NCBI GenBank assembly: GCA_902557735.1
Contig: CACEBC010000016.1
Coordinates: 1 to 44,986 of the forward strand
DNA from: Porticoccaceae bacterium
GTDB lineage: Bacteria > Pseudomonadota > Gammaproteobacteria > Pseudomonadales > Porticoccaceae
Length of the DNA stretch: 44,986 nucleotides
Direction of reading: 5' to 3'
In this document: in pieces, positions 25,812 through 35,734 of the stretch
Layout of the letters: every line of letters begins with the position of its first letter
How positions within the stretch are numbered: the first letter of the stretch is position 1
Notes under the pieces: model-generated
What the model saw: only the letters and a program-made list of their open reading frames with translations
The model's database searches: none
What the model was told of the DNA's origin: nothing
Program-made: the position numbers and the translations under genes

Positions 25812-26627
25812 ATGAATAGCTATAAAAAACTGTTTTTACCTCTTATGCTAGTTTTCGGGTTTGTTAGTTGTGCGGACAACAAAAACGACGAGATGGTTCA
25901 GCCAGAGAAGGAAAATGTCGTTGAGGACATTATAGAGATTACTCAAACAGACCGTTTTTTTAACGAATTTTTGTCATGCACAACGGGCTCTGATTATTCA
26001 GAGGAAAATCTCAAAACTATGATAACCGAATTTAATGCGCTAGCGCTCTCGGATGAGATCGCTTGGATAGGTGGATACACGCCAGTTGAAGGAAAAAATC
26101 AAAATGCAAATTGGTGGTGGGAAATCCAGTGGACATCTCAGCAGGCGGCTGAGGCAGGATGGGCTGAATGGCGGCAAGACGAGGCGGGTCAAGCTTGGAG
26201 TGAAAAATTCGCGGGTGTGCTAGACTGTGACGACAGCGAGATCTTTGCTTATACCACTCAATTCCCAGCGCCAGACGCCATCGCTTTAGAAGATTGGGAT
26301 AGCTTTGCAGCAGGCGAAATTGCGTGCACCTTTAATGAGGGCAAATCGAAAGCGGATCTTGATGGTAATGTTGCCGAATTCGCTCAATGGCTGGAGATCA
26401 ATGGCACTGGCACAAGGTTCGCTTATGGCATCTATCTGCCGGTTGGAGATGACCCTGCAGATTTCTACTGGTTCAACTGGCACCCCGATTTCGAAGCTAT
26501 GGCAGCTGGAAACGCGAACTGGGAATCCACTGGCAGTGAGTTGGCAGCAAAGCTTGCTGACACGGCAACTTGTGCGGAACCGAATATCTACTCTGGTGCG
26601 GAATACTATGCCGTTGAAGGAAGCTAG
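25812..26627 (+). CDS. Lipoprotein of unknown function with an internal duplication
   Basis: I do not recognise the family. The ATG at 25812 has GGAG nine bases upstream and starts a signal peptide ending in lipobox FVSC (Cys20). The mature protein consists of two copies of a domain of about 100 residues, at roughly 49-150 and 164-266. Each copy begins near a cysteine (Cys56, Cys172) and ends with another 82 or 83 residues later (Cys139, Cys254). Each has an aromatic cluster about 45-52 residues in (NWWWEIQW and DFYWFNWHP), followed by AxxGxAxW. The cysteine spacing suggests one disulfide per domain. The protein is acidic and tryptophan-rich; a ligand-binding or surface role is possible but unproven. 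Confidence 0.75.
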   Translation: MNSYKKLFLPLMLVFGFVSCADNKNDEMVQPEKENVVEDIIEITQTDRFFNEFLSCTTGSDYSEENLKTMITEFNALALSDEIAWIGGYTPVEGKNQNANWWWEIQWTSQQAAEAGWAEWRQDEAGQAWSEKFAGVLDCDDSEIFAYTTQFPAPDAIALEDWDSFAAGEIACTFNEGKSKADLDGNVAEFAQWLEINGTGTRFAYGIYLPVGDDPADFYWFNWHPDFEAMAAGNANWESTGSELAAKLADTATCAEPNIYSGAEYYAVEGS

Positions 26628-26834
26628 AGATTGTTCGGGGATCGGTTCTTGGCATGCTGGCAGGTTGATCGCAGATACCTCGGGCCGTCAAACATCCGTT
26701 ATATGGCCTTTGGCATCGAACTTTGAGGAAGCGAGCCCGGAGAAAATTGGTTCACAAACTTCTCATAAGCTGCTATTTGCTTGATTGAGTTTTAACAGAA
26801 GGCATTACACTATACAGTAGCCATTATCAATTGA

Positions 26835-26921
26835 TGGTGCCCAGGAGAGGACTTGAACCTCCACGCCCTTGCGAGCACTAGCACCTGAAGCTAGCGTGTC
26901 TACCAATTTCACCACCTGGGC
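26835..26921 (-). tRNA. tRNA-Leu (CAG)
   Basis: The 87-base minus-strand sequence starts GCCCAGG and ends with the matching CCTGGGC and an encoded ACCA. The anticodon stem GCTAGC/GCTAGT encloses the loop TTCAGGT, giving anticodon CAG at 26885-26887. The D-loop (AAATTGGTAGAC), a long variable arm (GCTCGCAAGGGCG) and the T-arm (GGTTCAAGTCC) are all typical of bacterial class II tRNA-Leu. A consensus promoter lies directly upstream. Confidence 0.97.
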
Positions 26922-26953
26922 CAAAAACTTTATAGGCGAGCTAGATTGCTCGG

Positions 26954-26982
26954 ACTATAGATACCACATAGATTTTTGTCAA
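26954..26982 (-). promoter_or_regulatory. Sigma70 promoter of tRNA-Leu
   Basis: On the minus strand, TTGACA (26977-26982) and TATAGT (26954-26959) are separated by exactly 17 bases. Transcription would begin about 25 bases before the tRNA 5' end. This is the strongest promoter match in the window, and fits a stable RNA gene. Confidence 0.8.
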
Positions 26983-27053
26983 TTTGACTCTGAACAATCG
27001 TGATCGAAAAGGCGTCTTGGAATGATATTTACTACTAGTGAAAGATTGAACAA

Positions 27054-28421
27054 ATGAAAGAATTAACATGTTTTAAAGCTTATGATATCCGAGGCCGTCT
27101 GGGTTCGGAACTAAATGAAAATATCGCCTATCGCATCGGGTGTGCTTACGCGACCTTTTTGAATGCCAACGAGGTAGTAGTTGGTGGTGATATACGGACA
27201 TCAACTTCATCCCTAAAACTTGCGTTAAGCGAGGGCCTAAGAGACTCGGGAGTTGATGTAATAGATATTGGCACGGTCGGTACAGAGGAAATCTACTTTG
27301 CTACATCTTTTCTGGGATGTGATGGCGGGGTTGAAGTAACAGCCAGCCATAATCCCATCGACTTCAATGGCATGAAATTGGTGAGACACAATTCGCGTCC
27401 GATAAGCTCCGACACAGGGCTTCTCGAAATTCAAAAGCTTGCGCAAAAAAATGACTTTATCCTGTCTAAAACTCGAGGCGGTTTCAGAGAATTGGATTTG
27501 ACAACTGAGTATGTAGATCATCTATTGAGCTATATTGACCAGTCGTCTTTGACACCAAAAAAGTTGGTCTGCAATGCGGGTAATGGTTGTGCAGGAAAAA
27601 TAATTGATGCCATTGAAAATCGATTTATCGAACTTGGGGTGCCGATACAATTTATTAAAATTTTTAATGAACCCGATGGATTATTTCCAAACGGCATTCC
27701 TAATCCTATTTTGCATCAGAATCGCGCTCCGACTATTGAAGCGGTACTGGATAATACTGCTGATATTGGTTTGGCTTGGGATGGGGATTTTGACAGGTGT
27801 TTTTTCGTTGATGAGAATGGTCGTTTCATCGAGGGTTACTACGTCGTTGGATTATTGGCTAAATTTTTTTTGGAGAAAGATCCTGCTTCTACCATAGTTT
27901 ATGATCCTCGTTTAATTTGGAATACCATTGATCTCACAGGACGATTCGGAGGTCGGGCGGTTATGTCGAAGACTGGACATGCTTTTATTAAGGAACGAAT
28001 GCGACAAGAAAACGCCGTCTACGGCGGTGAAATGAGTGCACATCATTATTTCAGAGACTTTTTCTTTTGCGACAGTGGCATGATTCCTTGGTTATTGATT
28101 TTGCAATTAATGTGTTCAGGTAAACGATCATTGTCAAAAATGGTGGATCAAATGATTGATGCCTATCCGTCCCCTGGTGAGATCAACAGGTCTATCAGAG
28201 ATCCCAGCGAGGCAATTAACCGAGTTTGCGCAAACTATCGGAAAAAGGCGGTGAGCATCGACCATACTGATGGTCTCTCAATGGATTTTGGTCAGTGGCG
28301 TTTTAATTTGAGAAAGAGTAATACCGAACCATTGGTGCGACTCAATGTTGAGACTAGGGGTGACAAGGAGTTGATGGATAAGCGAACAGATGAGCTCCTG
28401 CAGATTTTGGACGAAATATGA
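27054..28421 (+). CDS. manB: Phosphomannomutase/phosphoglucomutase
   Basis: Interconverts hexose 6-phosphate and hexose 1-phosphate, supplying GDP-mannose or UDP-glucose precursors for polysaccharide. The phosphoserine is Ser98 in TASHNP, the magnesium loop is GDFDRC, the sugar-recognition loop [10 protein letters not shown] is present, and the C-terminal phosphate site is [14 protein letters not shown]. At 455 residues it matches the AlgC/ManB group rather than GlmM, which has a different sugar loop. It is about 420 bases before the next gene, at the left edge of the polysaccharide locus, and is read in the same direction. Whether it acts on mannose or glucose phosphates, or both, cannot be decided. 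Confidence 0.9.
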   Translation: MKELTCFKAYDIRGRLGSELNENIAYRIGCAYATFLNANEVVVGGDIRTSTSSLKLALSEGLRDSGVDVIDIGTVGTEEIYFATSFLGCDGGVEVTASHNPIDFNGMKLVRHNSRPISSDTGLLEIQKLAQKNDFILSKTRGGFRELDLTTEYVDHLLSYIDQSSLTPKKLVCNAGNGCAGKIIDAIENRFIELGVPIQFIKIFNEPDGLFPNGIPNPILHQNRAPTIEAVLDNTADIGLAWDGDFDRCFFVDENGRFIEGYYVVGLLAKFFLEKDPASTIVYDPRLIWNTIDLTGRFGGRAVMSKTGHAFIKERMRQENAVYGGEMSAHHYFRDFFFCDSGMIPWLLILQLMCSGKRSLSKMVDQMIDAYPSPGEINRSIRDPSEAINRVCANYRKKAVSIDHTDGLSMDFGQWRFNLRKSNTEPLVRLNVETRGDKELMDKRTDELLQILDEI

Positions 28422-28842
28422 ACCTTAAAATGCGCTGACAATGAATGTTATGTTACTTGGCTACCACGTGCTCATCGGATGGAGATTTCAATCTGCGACA
28501 ATAACGCTCGTGTAGCGAAATACATAGAGCTTTCAAGAAATCGGTAAACCGTTTAATGTTATCCTTTACCTGACTAAATTTTGGCCAAGATGCTTTGTAA
28601 GCCCGCTAGGCGAAAATTTTGCTTGCATATATGACGCAACGGAATATTATACCGGTAGCCAGTCTTGCACACTGTAGTTGCTGTAAACTATAATAGCGAG
28701 AAAAGAAGGTATGGGGATGGTATAGGCACAACAACAGTGCTCTGAGTTCGCGTTGGCGCATTATCTGCAGGCAACACCTACTGCGAGACATGAGATGTTT
28801 TGGCTTGAGGTCCCATATGACCCGTTAAGAAAGGATTATGTT
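28422..28842. other. Leader region of the polysaccharide locus
   Basis: The 421-base spacer has no supported gene. It contains the promoter candidate at 28665-28694 and, at 28830-28834, the AAGGA ribosome binding site of the Pro-Glu repeat gene. The predicted untranslated leader is about 140 bases long. Confidence 0.5.
28665..28694 (+). promoter_or_regulatory. Candidate promoter of the YjbE/YjbH-like genes
   Basis: A perfect -10 TATAAT at 28689-28694 is preceded after 18 bases by TTGCAC at 28665-28670, a partial -35. It is the best promoter-like site upstream of the secreted Pro-Glu repeat gene and may drive the export genes. Confidence 0.45.
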
Positions 28843-29298
<456 letters not shown>

Positions 29299-29318
29299 GA
29301 GAGTTTACGTAAAAAAAA

Positions 29319-29341
29319 GGGCATCTTTGATGCCCTTTTTT
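29319..29341 (+). terminator. Intrinsic terminator after the Pro-Glu repeat gene
   Basis: Stem GGGCATC/GATGCCC with a TTT loop, followed by six T and preceded by A8 that extends the pairing. It sits 20 bases after the stop and only 24 bases before the YjbH-like start, so it may partly stop transcription and leave the first gene more abundant than the export genes. Confidence 0.85.
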
Positions 29342-29365
29342 AATGCTAGGGGGAATGTGGCCTAA

Positions 29366-31420
29366 GTGAAAATTCTTCTAGTAGTTGCGATCTCATTAGT
29401 AACCTCTTTTCACACAATATGTGTACCCGCGTCTGATTATGGCACAATGGGGTTAGTGGATATCCCCACCGCAAGAATGGCATCGGATGGTGTAATAACG
29501 GCCACAGCAGCCATTCAGTCTCGAACAAATTCCTATGCGATCAGTTATCAGCCTACCCCATGGTTGGAAACCACGTTTCGGTATACAGGTTTTAACAGAT
29601 TTTTTTATTATGATAGGAATTACGAAGCAAAATTGAGGCTCTGGTCTGAGAGGGAATACCTCCCGCAGGTGGCCGTGGGTATCCGCGACATGGTCGGTAC
29701 CGGTGTTTTTGGCTCTGAATATATTGTAGCTAACAAGTATTGGAACAATTTAGATTTTACCTTGGGGATGGGTTGGGGTAGGTTGGCAGGTGCTGGTGAC
29801 TTTGACAATCCCCTCACGACTATTTTTGGCGATTTTAAATCAAGAGAAAATGATTTTGGTGAGGGAGGAGAATTGTCCGCTAATACCTTTTTCAAAGGCG
29901 AGAAAACGGGCTTATTTGGCGGTGTTCAGTACCAATTTGACTTTTTGCCGCTCTCTTTTATGGTCGAATATAATCCTGATCAATATGACTGGGAAGTGAG
30001 GCGTGGAGGGCGAAAACCAAAAAGCCATTGGAGTGGAGGTGTCAAGTGGGAGCCGAGACCCGGACTGTCAATCCTACTCTCGCGACAAACAGGGCAAGAG
30101 TGGGGCATCACCGTTTCCGCGGCACTAGACACCAAAGGGTTACCTGAAAGACGGCAAGCTTCAAATTTTATCTCTAGTCTCGACATGTCAGAAGATGAGC
30201 TCCCCGCGATGCTAGACGCCTCAAGCTGGTATGACACTTTGCTTTTTGACGTTGAGCGCTCCGGATTGCTTCTTCTTGAGGCCAACATCGATGAAGCAAG
30301 TGGCGCTGCGATTTTAGTAATCGCTAACTCGGAGTTTCCTATTTGGGCTGATGCCATTGCAAGAATAAGCATCCTCGCAGATCTTCACATGCCGAAGTCG
30401 ATAAATACGATCAGAGTAGTTTTGGAAGAAGCCGGTCACAGAGTTCACTCGGTACAAATTCGGAGGCCCTCTTTACTATCTAATCAATCTAGAGGTTTGA
30501 TGGAGCGCCAAATCAAGGTTCTGCCGGGGAGGCACCTCGACCAGATTCAATATAAAACAGGGTTCGTGCAAAATAAAGTCATTTTTGACGTAAACTTGGG
30601 GACCCGGTTCCAGTTGTTTGATCCAGATGATCCAATGCGTTATCAGCTTTTCGGGAAGGTAGGCATAAACCTAGTTTTGCCAGATAACTGGAGCGTAAAC
30701 GGTTATTACGCTCTGAATATTAAAAATAACTTTGATAGCATCAAGAGAAGCTCAGATTCCATCCTACCGCGTGTCAGATCGGACATCGTAAGATATCTTA
30801 AGGAAGGTGACAGTGGGCTAGATTCGCTCTTTATTGAGAAGAGAGGCACAACTTTTAAAGAATTCCATTACAGAGTTTATGCTGGTGTTCTGGAGGAAAT
30901 GTATAGCGGTTTTGGGGGCGAAATCCTATTTCAGCCTTTTCAATCTCGAATAGCATCGGGATTCAGTGCAAATTGGGTTCGTCAGCGCGATTATGATAGG
31001 TCTCTAAAACATTTGAATTATGAAACGGCCACGGCTTTTGCGAGCCTATATTGGGCCTCCCCCTTTTACAACATGGATATTGCCTTGCATGCCGGGAAAT
31101 ATCTCGCAAGAGATATTGGTGCTACGATGGAAATAAGACGGACTTTCAATAACGGCTGGATGGTTGGTCTGTGGGCCACCATGACGGATGTGTCATTCGA
31201 GGAGTTTGGCGAGGGAAGCTTTGACAAGGGGATATTTCTTAGAATGCCCTTAGATGGACTATTTGGCCGACGAAATAAAGCCTCTTATAGTAATCGATTA
31301 AGACCAATCCAACGTGATGGGGGCCAACGCCTCGAAAACTTTAGTGGTAACATTTGGTGGGATATCAGAGGAGCCCGCTATGATGCTCTTTATAATCTAA
31401 CCGATCGGATGCTTCCGTGA
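29366..31420 (+). CDS. YjbH-like outer-membrane polysaccharide protein
   Basis: Exported protein of the YjbH family, linked in E. coli to an exopolysaccharide operon (yjbEFGH) and to group 4 capsule-type secretion. The start is a GTG at 29366 with AGGGGGA upstream, followed by a signal peptide ending near VPASDYG. The N-terminal TMGLVDIPTARMASDG and ISYQPTPWLETTFRY are characteristic. The protein is rich in alternating aromatic strands, as in a beta-barrel, and the 684 residues are the usual length. Its stop overlaps the next start by four bases (GTGA). The exact role in export is not known for the family. Confidence 0.85.
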   Translation: MKILLVVAISLVTSFHTICVPASDYGTMGLVDIPTARMASDGVITATAAIQSRTNSYAISYQPTPWLETTFRYTGFNRFFYYDRNYEAKLRLWSEREYLPQVAVGIRDMVGTGVFGSEYIVANKYWNNLDFTLGMGWGRLAGAGDFDNPLTTIFGDFKSRENDFGEGGELSANTFFKGEKTGLFGGVQYQFDFLPLSFMVEYNPDQYDWEVRRGGRKPKSHWSGGVKWEPRPGLSILLSRQTGQEWGITVSAALDTKGLPERRQASNFISSLDMSEDELPAMLDASSWYDTLLFDVERSGLLLLEANIDEASGAAILVIANSEFPIWADAIARISILADLHMPKSINTIRVVLEEAGHRVHSVQIRRPSLLSNQSRGLMERQIKVLPGRHLDQIQYKTGFVQNKVIFDVNLGTRFQLFDPDDPMRYQLFGKVGINLVLPDNWSVNGYYALNIKNNFDSIKRSSDSILPRVRSDIVRYLKEGDSGLDSLFIEKRGTTFKEFHYRVYAGVLEEMYSGFGGEILFQPFQSRIASGFSANWVRQRDYDRSLKHLNYETATAFASLYWASPFYNMDIALHAGKYLARDIGATMEIRRTFNNGWMVGLWATMTDVSFEEFGEGSFDKGIFLRMPLDGLFGRRNKASYSNRLRPIQRDGGQRLENFSGNIWWDIRGARYDALYNLTDRMLP

Positions 31421-31938
31421 AGATAAGGCATAGAATTTCAGCAGTGATATTATTCCTTTTCTTGAGCGGCTGTGCTATTGAATCTAGCCAACTGCAGGCC
31501 CTTCGAGAGCTACTTTCTGAGTCGGAGATTGATTTGTCCGCTCATGTATGGGAACTCGAATTTGCTGGGCACAATGCGTTGGTCAGCGCAGTTGTATCAG
31601 AGGGAAAAACTTTTTTCGTAAATGATAGATCAGATTTTCTGGAGTTCGACGGGTGGATAATAACTCAAGCGAGAGGTTTAGGCAGGTTTCAGCGACCCTG
31701 GACAATTTTTGACGAAGGTAACGAAAGGTACCTTAGATCTGCAGGTCAAGTTAAAGCGGTGCATGTATGTGAGCCTTGGATTAATAAACAAGATGGTAAG
31801 TTCACACGCTTTTTGCAGTCGTGCACTGATGGGCAGGGCTATACAAATACAATTTTGGTTGATAGTCTTGGCCGGATCACCAGTATTAAGCAAGTTATAG
31901 ACGATAGTCGCAATATTTTGAGTCTTCGACTTCGCTAG
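31417..31938 (+). CDS. YjbF/GfcB-like lipoprotein
   Basis: Small lipoprotein with lipobox FLSGC, followed by a beta-rich domain (ALVSAVVSEGKTFFVNDR, ITQARGLGRF). In E. coli yjbF and gfcB encode such lipoproteins beside yjbH/gfcD. The GTG start lies within the stop of the YjbH-like gene (four-base overlap), so the two are translationally coupled. At 173 residues it is shorter than the roughly 210 of YjbF. The YjbG/GfcC partner is not found in this window. The family call is by pattern and context. Confidence 0.75.
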   Translation: MKIRHRISAVILFLFLSGCAIESSQLQALRELLSESEIDLSAHVWELEFAGHNALVSAVVSEGKTFFVNDRSDFLEFDGWIITQARGLGRFQRPWTIFDEGNERYLRSAGQVKAVHVCEPWINKQDGKFTRFLQSCTDGQGYTNTILVDSLGRITSIKQVIDDSRNILSLRLR

Positions 31939-31958
31939 GAACGAGGGTAGAACAAATA

Positions 31959-34658
31959 ATGCAGGATTTAAAGAAAACGGTTTTTTGTCAAAGGTCGTCT
32001 AAGGATTTTGGTATCCTCTTTTGCTATTTCCACGGTGCTGTCGGAAAGTTAACGAAGGCCTTAGTTTTCATCTTGGTAATGAGTCCGACAAATGCGGCCT
32101 CCCAATCAATAAGCCCGCAACTTCTCGAAGAACTTAAATCACTTCCGCGTTCAGAGCAGATTGTGCTAGCGCAGAAGTATGGTTTTGACCTCGATGAAAT
32201 GCTCGGCCGACAGCAAGAAGAAGAATCAGGTCAAGAGATTGGTGTCCCTGGGCAGGTTTTGCCTACAATTTCCAAAGAGGCTGAAGAGCGAGAGCAATTT
32301 CAGCGAGAGCAAGAATTATTCGAAGAGGCTTTTGCGGAGTTCCAGGAAAGTCAAGAGGAAGAAGAGGCAACACCAAAGCGCTATGGTCTAACGCTTTTTG
32401 ACAGGGAAGTGAGCACGTTTGCTCCAACCGATGATGCGACAGTGCCGAGTGATTATCGTCTGGGCGTGGGAGATCATATTACCATCGATCTATTTGGAAC
32501 TGAAAATAATCATTATGATCTGCAAGTGACTCGGGATGGTGAGATAAACATCCCTAAACTCGGGCCTATTAGTTTGGCGGGTTTGACCTTTGAAGATGCT
32601 CGCGAATTTATTCGTTCTCGTGTGGCAGAAGAATTGTTGGGAGCGCAGGCTTCAGTGTCTATGGGAAGGTTGAGAGCTATCAACGTCTTTTTGGCTGGAG
32701 AAGTCGCCGTACCTGGAGCATACTCGGTTTCTGCTTTGACGACGATTTCTCAAGCATTGTTCCAAGTGGGTGGAATTAGCGACATTGGCTCGCTGAGGAA
32801 TATTCAAGTCAAACGTAATGGCAACGTTGTGCAAACTTTTGATACATACTCGTTATTGTTGCATGGTGATTCTAGCAACGACATTAGGTTGCGATCTGGT
32901 GATGTGGTGTTCGTTCCACCTTACACAGGGATGGTGACCATAAGCGGTGCAGTAAAGCGGCCAATGATCTATGAATATGTGGACGGAGAATCAATTCGAG
33001 ATGTGGTAACTATGGCGGGAAACTTGACCCCAGAGGCGTATGCCTCGGGAATATCGGTGGTAAGCAAGGCCCTAGGGAAGTCGTTGCCAGAAGTAAAAAA
33101 TATTGACCTCGATGACTCGAGTGATGCCTCATACCTTCTTAAAGATGGTGATGTGGTCACGGTTCCCATCAGCACAGATAATCTTAAAAATGCTGTAACG
33201 ATTGAGGGGGCGGTGGTGCGGCCGGGAATATATGGTTGGGTAGAAGGTCAGCGCGTCTCAGATCTTATGGGTTCCGTGGAGGGGGATCTGAAGAACTATG
33301 CCGATTTGGGTTATGGCTTAATAGTAAGACAAAAAAACCAGCGGTTAGATATCGAAGTTTTACAAATCGATTTGGCGTCCGCCATCCTTAACAAAGGATC
33401 TCCAGATGATTTGCTTACTCGGCCTAGAGACAAAATAATCGTCTTTGGGTTGTCGAAGGTTACTGACCTGTCATCGGTGGACAGCGAAAGTACACAAACA
33501 CGTATTGATAAAAAGTTTGAAGCAGAGTTGTTTGGTGGAGAAGAAGACGAACTAACGGACAGTGAGAAAGAGGTGGCAGCGGTTCAGCGCGAAGTGCTTT
33601 TAGCTCCGGTTATTTCCAAACTCCAGTCGCAGGCTCGAGCCGGTGAACCAGTTAAGACGGCTTCTATTTCTGGAGCAGTCAAGTCGCCCGGAACTTTTCC
33701 GGTTACTACCGAATTCTCGGTGAAAAAATTAATTGCGGCTGCCGGCGGTTTGGAGGATAGGGTCTATATGGATTCAGCTGAGTTAAGAAGTCTGTTTACC
33801 AGCCCCAGCAAAGAAGTTTTGAGCCGTTACACCGAGGTCAATCTTGAAGCAGAAACGCAAGGGCGAAGTATAACAAAGGTAAGCTCGAGAGATCATTTAC
33901 ATGTGCGGGCGGTGTCTCGATGGAATCCTGAGGACTCGGTTATATTAGATGGAGAAGTAAGGTTTCCTGGAACTTATCGAATTCAAAAGGGGGAAGCCTT
34001 GTCCGATGTCCTGCGCCGTGCTGGAGGACTGACTGAAGACGCTTTTCCAATTGGCACTATCTTTACTCGGGAGTCAATCGCCGAGTTGGAGACTCAGAGA
34101 GCCAGAGAGTTCGCACAATCTATCATTAGAGATTTTGCTGCATCACAGCTCACAAAAGAGGACAAGGATATAGCGATTGAAGAGGTAAACTCAGTCGCTG
34201 AGAAACTGGATGAATTTACCGGGTCGGGTCGATTATTGGTCGACATTGAGGCTGCTCTGGCGGGTGACGGTCTTGCCGATATCCGTCTGGAGGATGGGGA
34301 TAGCATAATTATCCCCCCGCGCGTCTCAACTGTTACTGTCGTTGGAGAGATACGTCGCCCGGGCACTCACAGCTTTCGCGAGGATCTTGATCTCAATGAT
34401 TACATAGGCCTCTCAGCGGGGATGACCGCGCGAGCTGACGACAAAGAACTTTACGTTGTTCGTGCAGATGGATCCGTACTTAGACCCGAATCAAGCTGGG
34501 TCAGATACACTGCGGAAGCAGAACTCAGACCTGGCGATACAATCGTAGTGCCAATTGATTCTGATTATACAAATAACATCAAACTTTGGCGTGAAATAAC
34601 TCAGATTGTCTTTAATAGTACGTCTGGCTTGGCAGCGATAGCGGCGGCAACAAAATAA
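31959..34658 (+). CDS. Polysaccharide export protein with six SLBB domains
   Basis: Wza-like outer-membrane export component. After a signal sequence (cleavage near NAASQS) and a glutamate-rich coiled stretch (about residues 85-130) comes the polysaccharide export domain (YRLGVGDHITIDLFG, about 160-240). SLBB domains follow at about 240, 325, 412, 567, 660 and 790, each recognisable by a GxVxxPGxY-type core. At 899 residues it is more than twice the length of E. coli Wza (379), which has fewer such domains. No lipobox cysteine is seen, unlike Wza. The ATG follows GAGGG. Its stop overlaps the Wzz-like gene start (TAATG), so exporter and length regulator are coupled. Confidence 0.9.
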   Translation: MQDLKKTVFCQRSSKDFGILFCYFHGAVGKLTKALVFILVMSPTNAASQSISPQLLEELKSLPRSEQIVLAQKYGFDLDEMLGRQQEEESGQEIGVPGQVLPTISKEAEEREQFQREQELFEEAFAEFQESQEEEEATPKRYGLTLFDREVSTFAPTDDATVPSDYRLGVGDHITIDLFGTENNHYDLQVTRDGEINIPKLGPISLAGLTFEDAREFIRSRVAEELLGAQASVSMGRLRAINVFLAGEVAVPGAYSVSALTTISQALFQVGGISDIGSLRNIQVKRNGNVVQTFDTYSLLLHGDSSNDIRLRSGDVVFVPPYTGMVTISGAVKRPMIYEYVDGESIRDVVTMAGNLTPEAYASGISVVSKALGKSLPEVKNIDLDDSSDASYLLKDGDVVTVPISTDNLKNAVTIEGAVVRPGIYGWVEGQRVSDLMGSVEGDLKNYADLGYGLIVRQKNQRLDIEVLQIDLASAILNKGSPDDLLTRPRDKIIVFGLSKVTDLSSVDSESTQTRIDKKFEAELFGGEEDELTDSEKEVAAVQREVLLAPVISKLQSQARAGEPVKTASISGAVKSPGTFPVTTEFSVKKLIAAAGGLEDRVYMDSAELRSLFTSPSKEVLSRYTEVNLEAETQGRSITKVSSRDHLHVRAVSRWNPEDSVILDGEVRFPGTYRIQKGEALSDVLRRAGGLTEDAFPIGTIFTRESIAELETQRAREFAQSIIRDFAASQLTKEDKDIAIEEVNSVAEKLDEFTGSGRLLVDIEAALAGDGLADIRLEDGDSIIIPPRVSTVTVVGEIRRPGTHSFREDLDLNDYIGLSAGMTARADDKELYVVRADGSVLRPESSWVRYTAEAELRPGDTIVVPIDSDYTNNIKLWREITQIVFNSTSGLAAIAAATK

Positions 34659-35611
34659 TGTCTGGCGCTACCGGTGAGAATATGGGTAAATCGGCATCGT
34701 TCGGAATTCGAACTGACACAGAACTAACTCTATCTGAATTGGGTCAGGTGATCTGGGCTCGTAAAGTAGCTATTTCAATAGTCACCATTCTTTTTTCTGT
34801 CTCGGTGGTCTGGTATGCATTAATGATCCCCAATGAATATAAGGCGCGGGCTGTTCTAGCTCCAGCTCAAGAACAGTCGTCCGGTCTGGCGGGTAGTTTG
34901 GGACAACTTGGGGGTTTGGCTTCTCTAGCAGGAATAAATGTGGCTGGGAGAGAAGCCAATGAATCTCAAATTGCGCAGGAAGTCATGCAATCTTGGAATT
35001 TCATTGATAATTTTATAAAAGAGAATGATCTTGCAGTTGAAATAATGGCTACAAACTCTTGGGAAAAGCAATCTAATCGGCTCATGTTTGACAATGGTAT
35101 ATATGATTTCCAAGAAGGCAAGTGGTTGATCGAAGACGAGGATGGTGCAGGGTATAGAGGTCCCAGCAGTTGGGAGTTGTTCCTACGATTTTCGGAAATG
35201 TTGATCGTCACCGAAGATAAAAAAACCGACTTGGTGTCTATATCTATTACATTTTATTCACCATATCTCGCAAAAAAGTGGGTAGATATGTTTGTGGATG
35301 CCATAAATCGGCACATGCAAAGTCGACAGGTGACCAAGGTAACGAATAATATCGAATACTTGCAAGCCCAAATAGAGAAAACACAAATTGCCGAAATGAA
35401 GGATGTCTTTTATAACATTATCCAAGAGCAAATTAAAAATAAGATGATAGCAGAAGCTAGCCCAGATTATGTTTTTGTTGCAGTTAATCCAAGCATGGTT
35501 CCAGAGGAGAAATCTGGCCCTAGGCGTGTGATAATTTGTGTGCTGGGATCTGTGCTCGGCGGTATTTTTGCACTTTTATGGGCCGTGCTGTCGCATGTTA
35601 TTCGCCGATAG
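34658..35611 (+). CDS. Wzz-family polysaccharide chain-length determinant
   Basis: Inner-membrane co-polymerase that sets polymer length and contacts the Wza-like channel. There are two membrane helices (VAISIVTILFSVSVVWYALM near residue 45 and ICVLGSVLGGIFALLWAVLS near the C-terminus) around a periplasmic coiled-coil region, with the PNEYKARAVLAPA segment characteristic of Wzz. No cytosolic tyrosine kinase domain is attached, so it is the Wzz rather than the Wzc type. Length of 317 residues is normal. It overlaps the SLBB gene by one base. Confidence 0.9.
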   Translation: MSGATGENMGKSASFGIRTDTELTLSELGQVIWARKVAISIVTILFSVSVVWYALMIPNEYKARAVLAPAQEQSSGLAGSLGQLGGLASLAGINVAGREANESQIAQEVMQSWNFIDNFIKENDLAVEIMATNSWEKQSNRLMFDNGIYDFQEGKWLIEDEDGAGYRGPSSWELFLRFSEMLIVTEDKKTDLVSISITFYSPYLAKKWVDMFVDAINRHMQSRQVTKVTNNIEYLQAQIEKTQIAEMKDVFYNIIQEQIKNKMIAEASPDYVFVAVNPSMVPEEKSGPRRVIICVLGSVLGGIFALLWAVLSHVIRR

Positions 35612-35616
35612 TTTAG

Positions 35617-35680
35617 AAGAGTTGGAGGTCTCAGTCCTGTTCTTTTCGGCTGGCCATTTACTTATTCCAACTCTTTTTTT
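35617..35680 (+). terminator. Long-loop terminator candidate
   Basis: A perfect 10-bp inverted repeat, AAGAGTTGGA (35617-35626) and TCCAACTCTT (35666-35675), encloses 39 bases and is followed by a run of seven T. It lies six bases after the Wzz stop and could end the export transcript before the assembly genes. The long loop lowers confidence. Confidence 0.5.
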
Positions 35681-35734
35681 GAGACGACCATAAAGGTACC
35701 AGATAGAGGTTGAGGGGGTGGACATTAACACGGT

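Noticed and set aside
26305-26784. 159-codon plus-strand frame overlapping the duplicated lipoprotein
   Set aside because: It runs mostly inside the lipoprotein gene in another frame; the lipoprotein has a lipobox and clear internal repeats.
28561-28610. Possible sigma54 promoter (TTGGC followed by TTTG) upstream of the Pro-Glu repeat gene
   Set aside because: The spacing between the GG and GC elements is wrong for sigma54.
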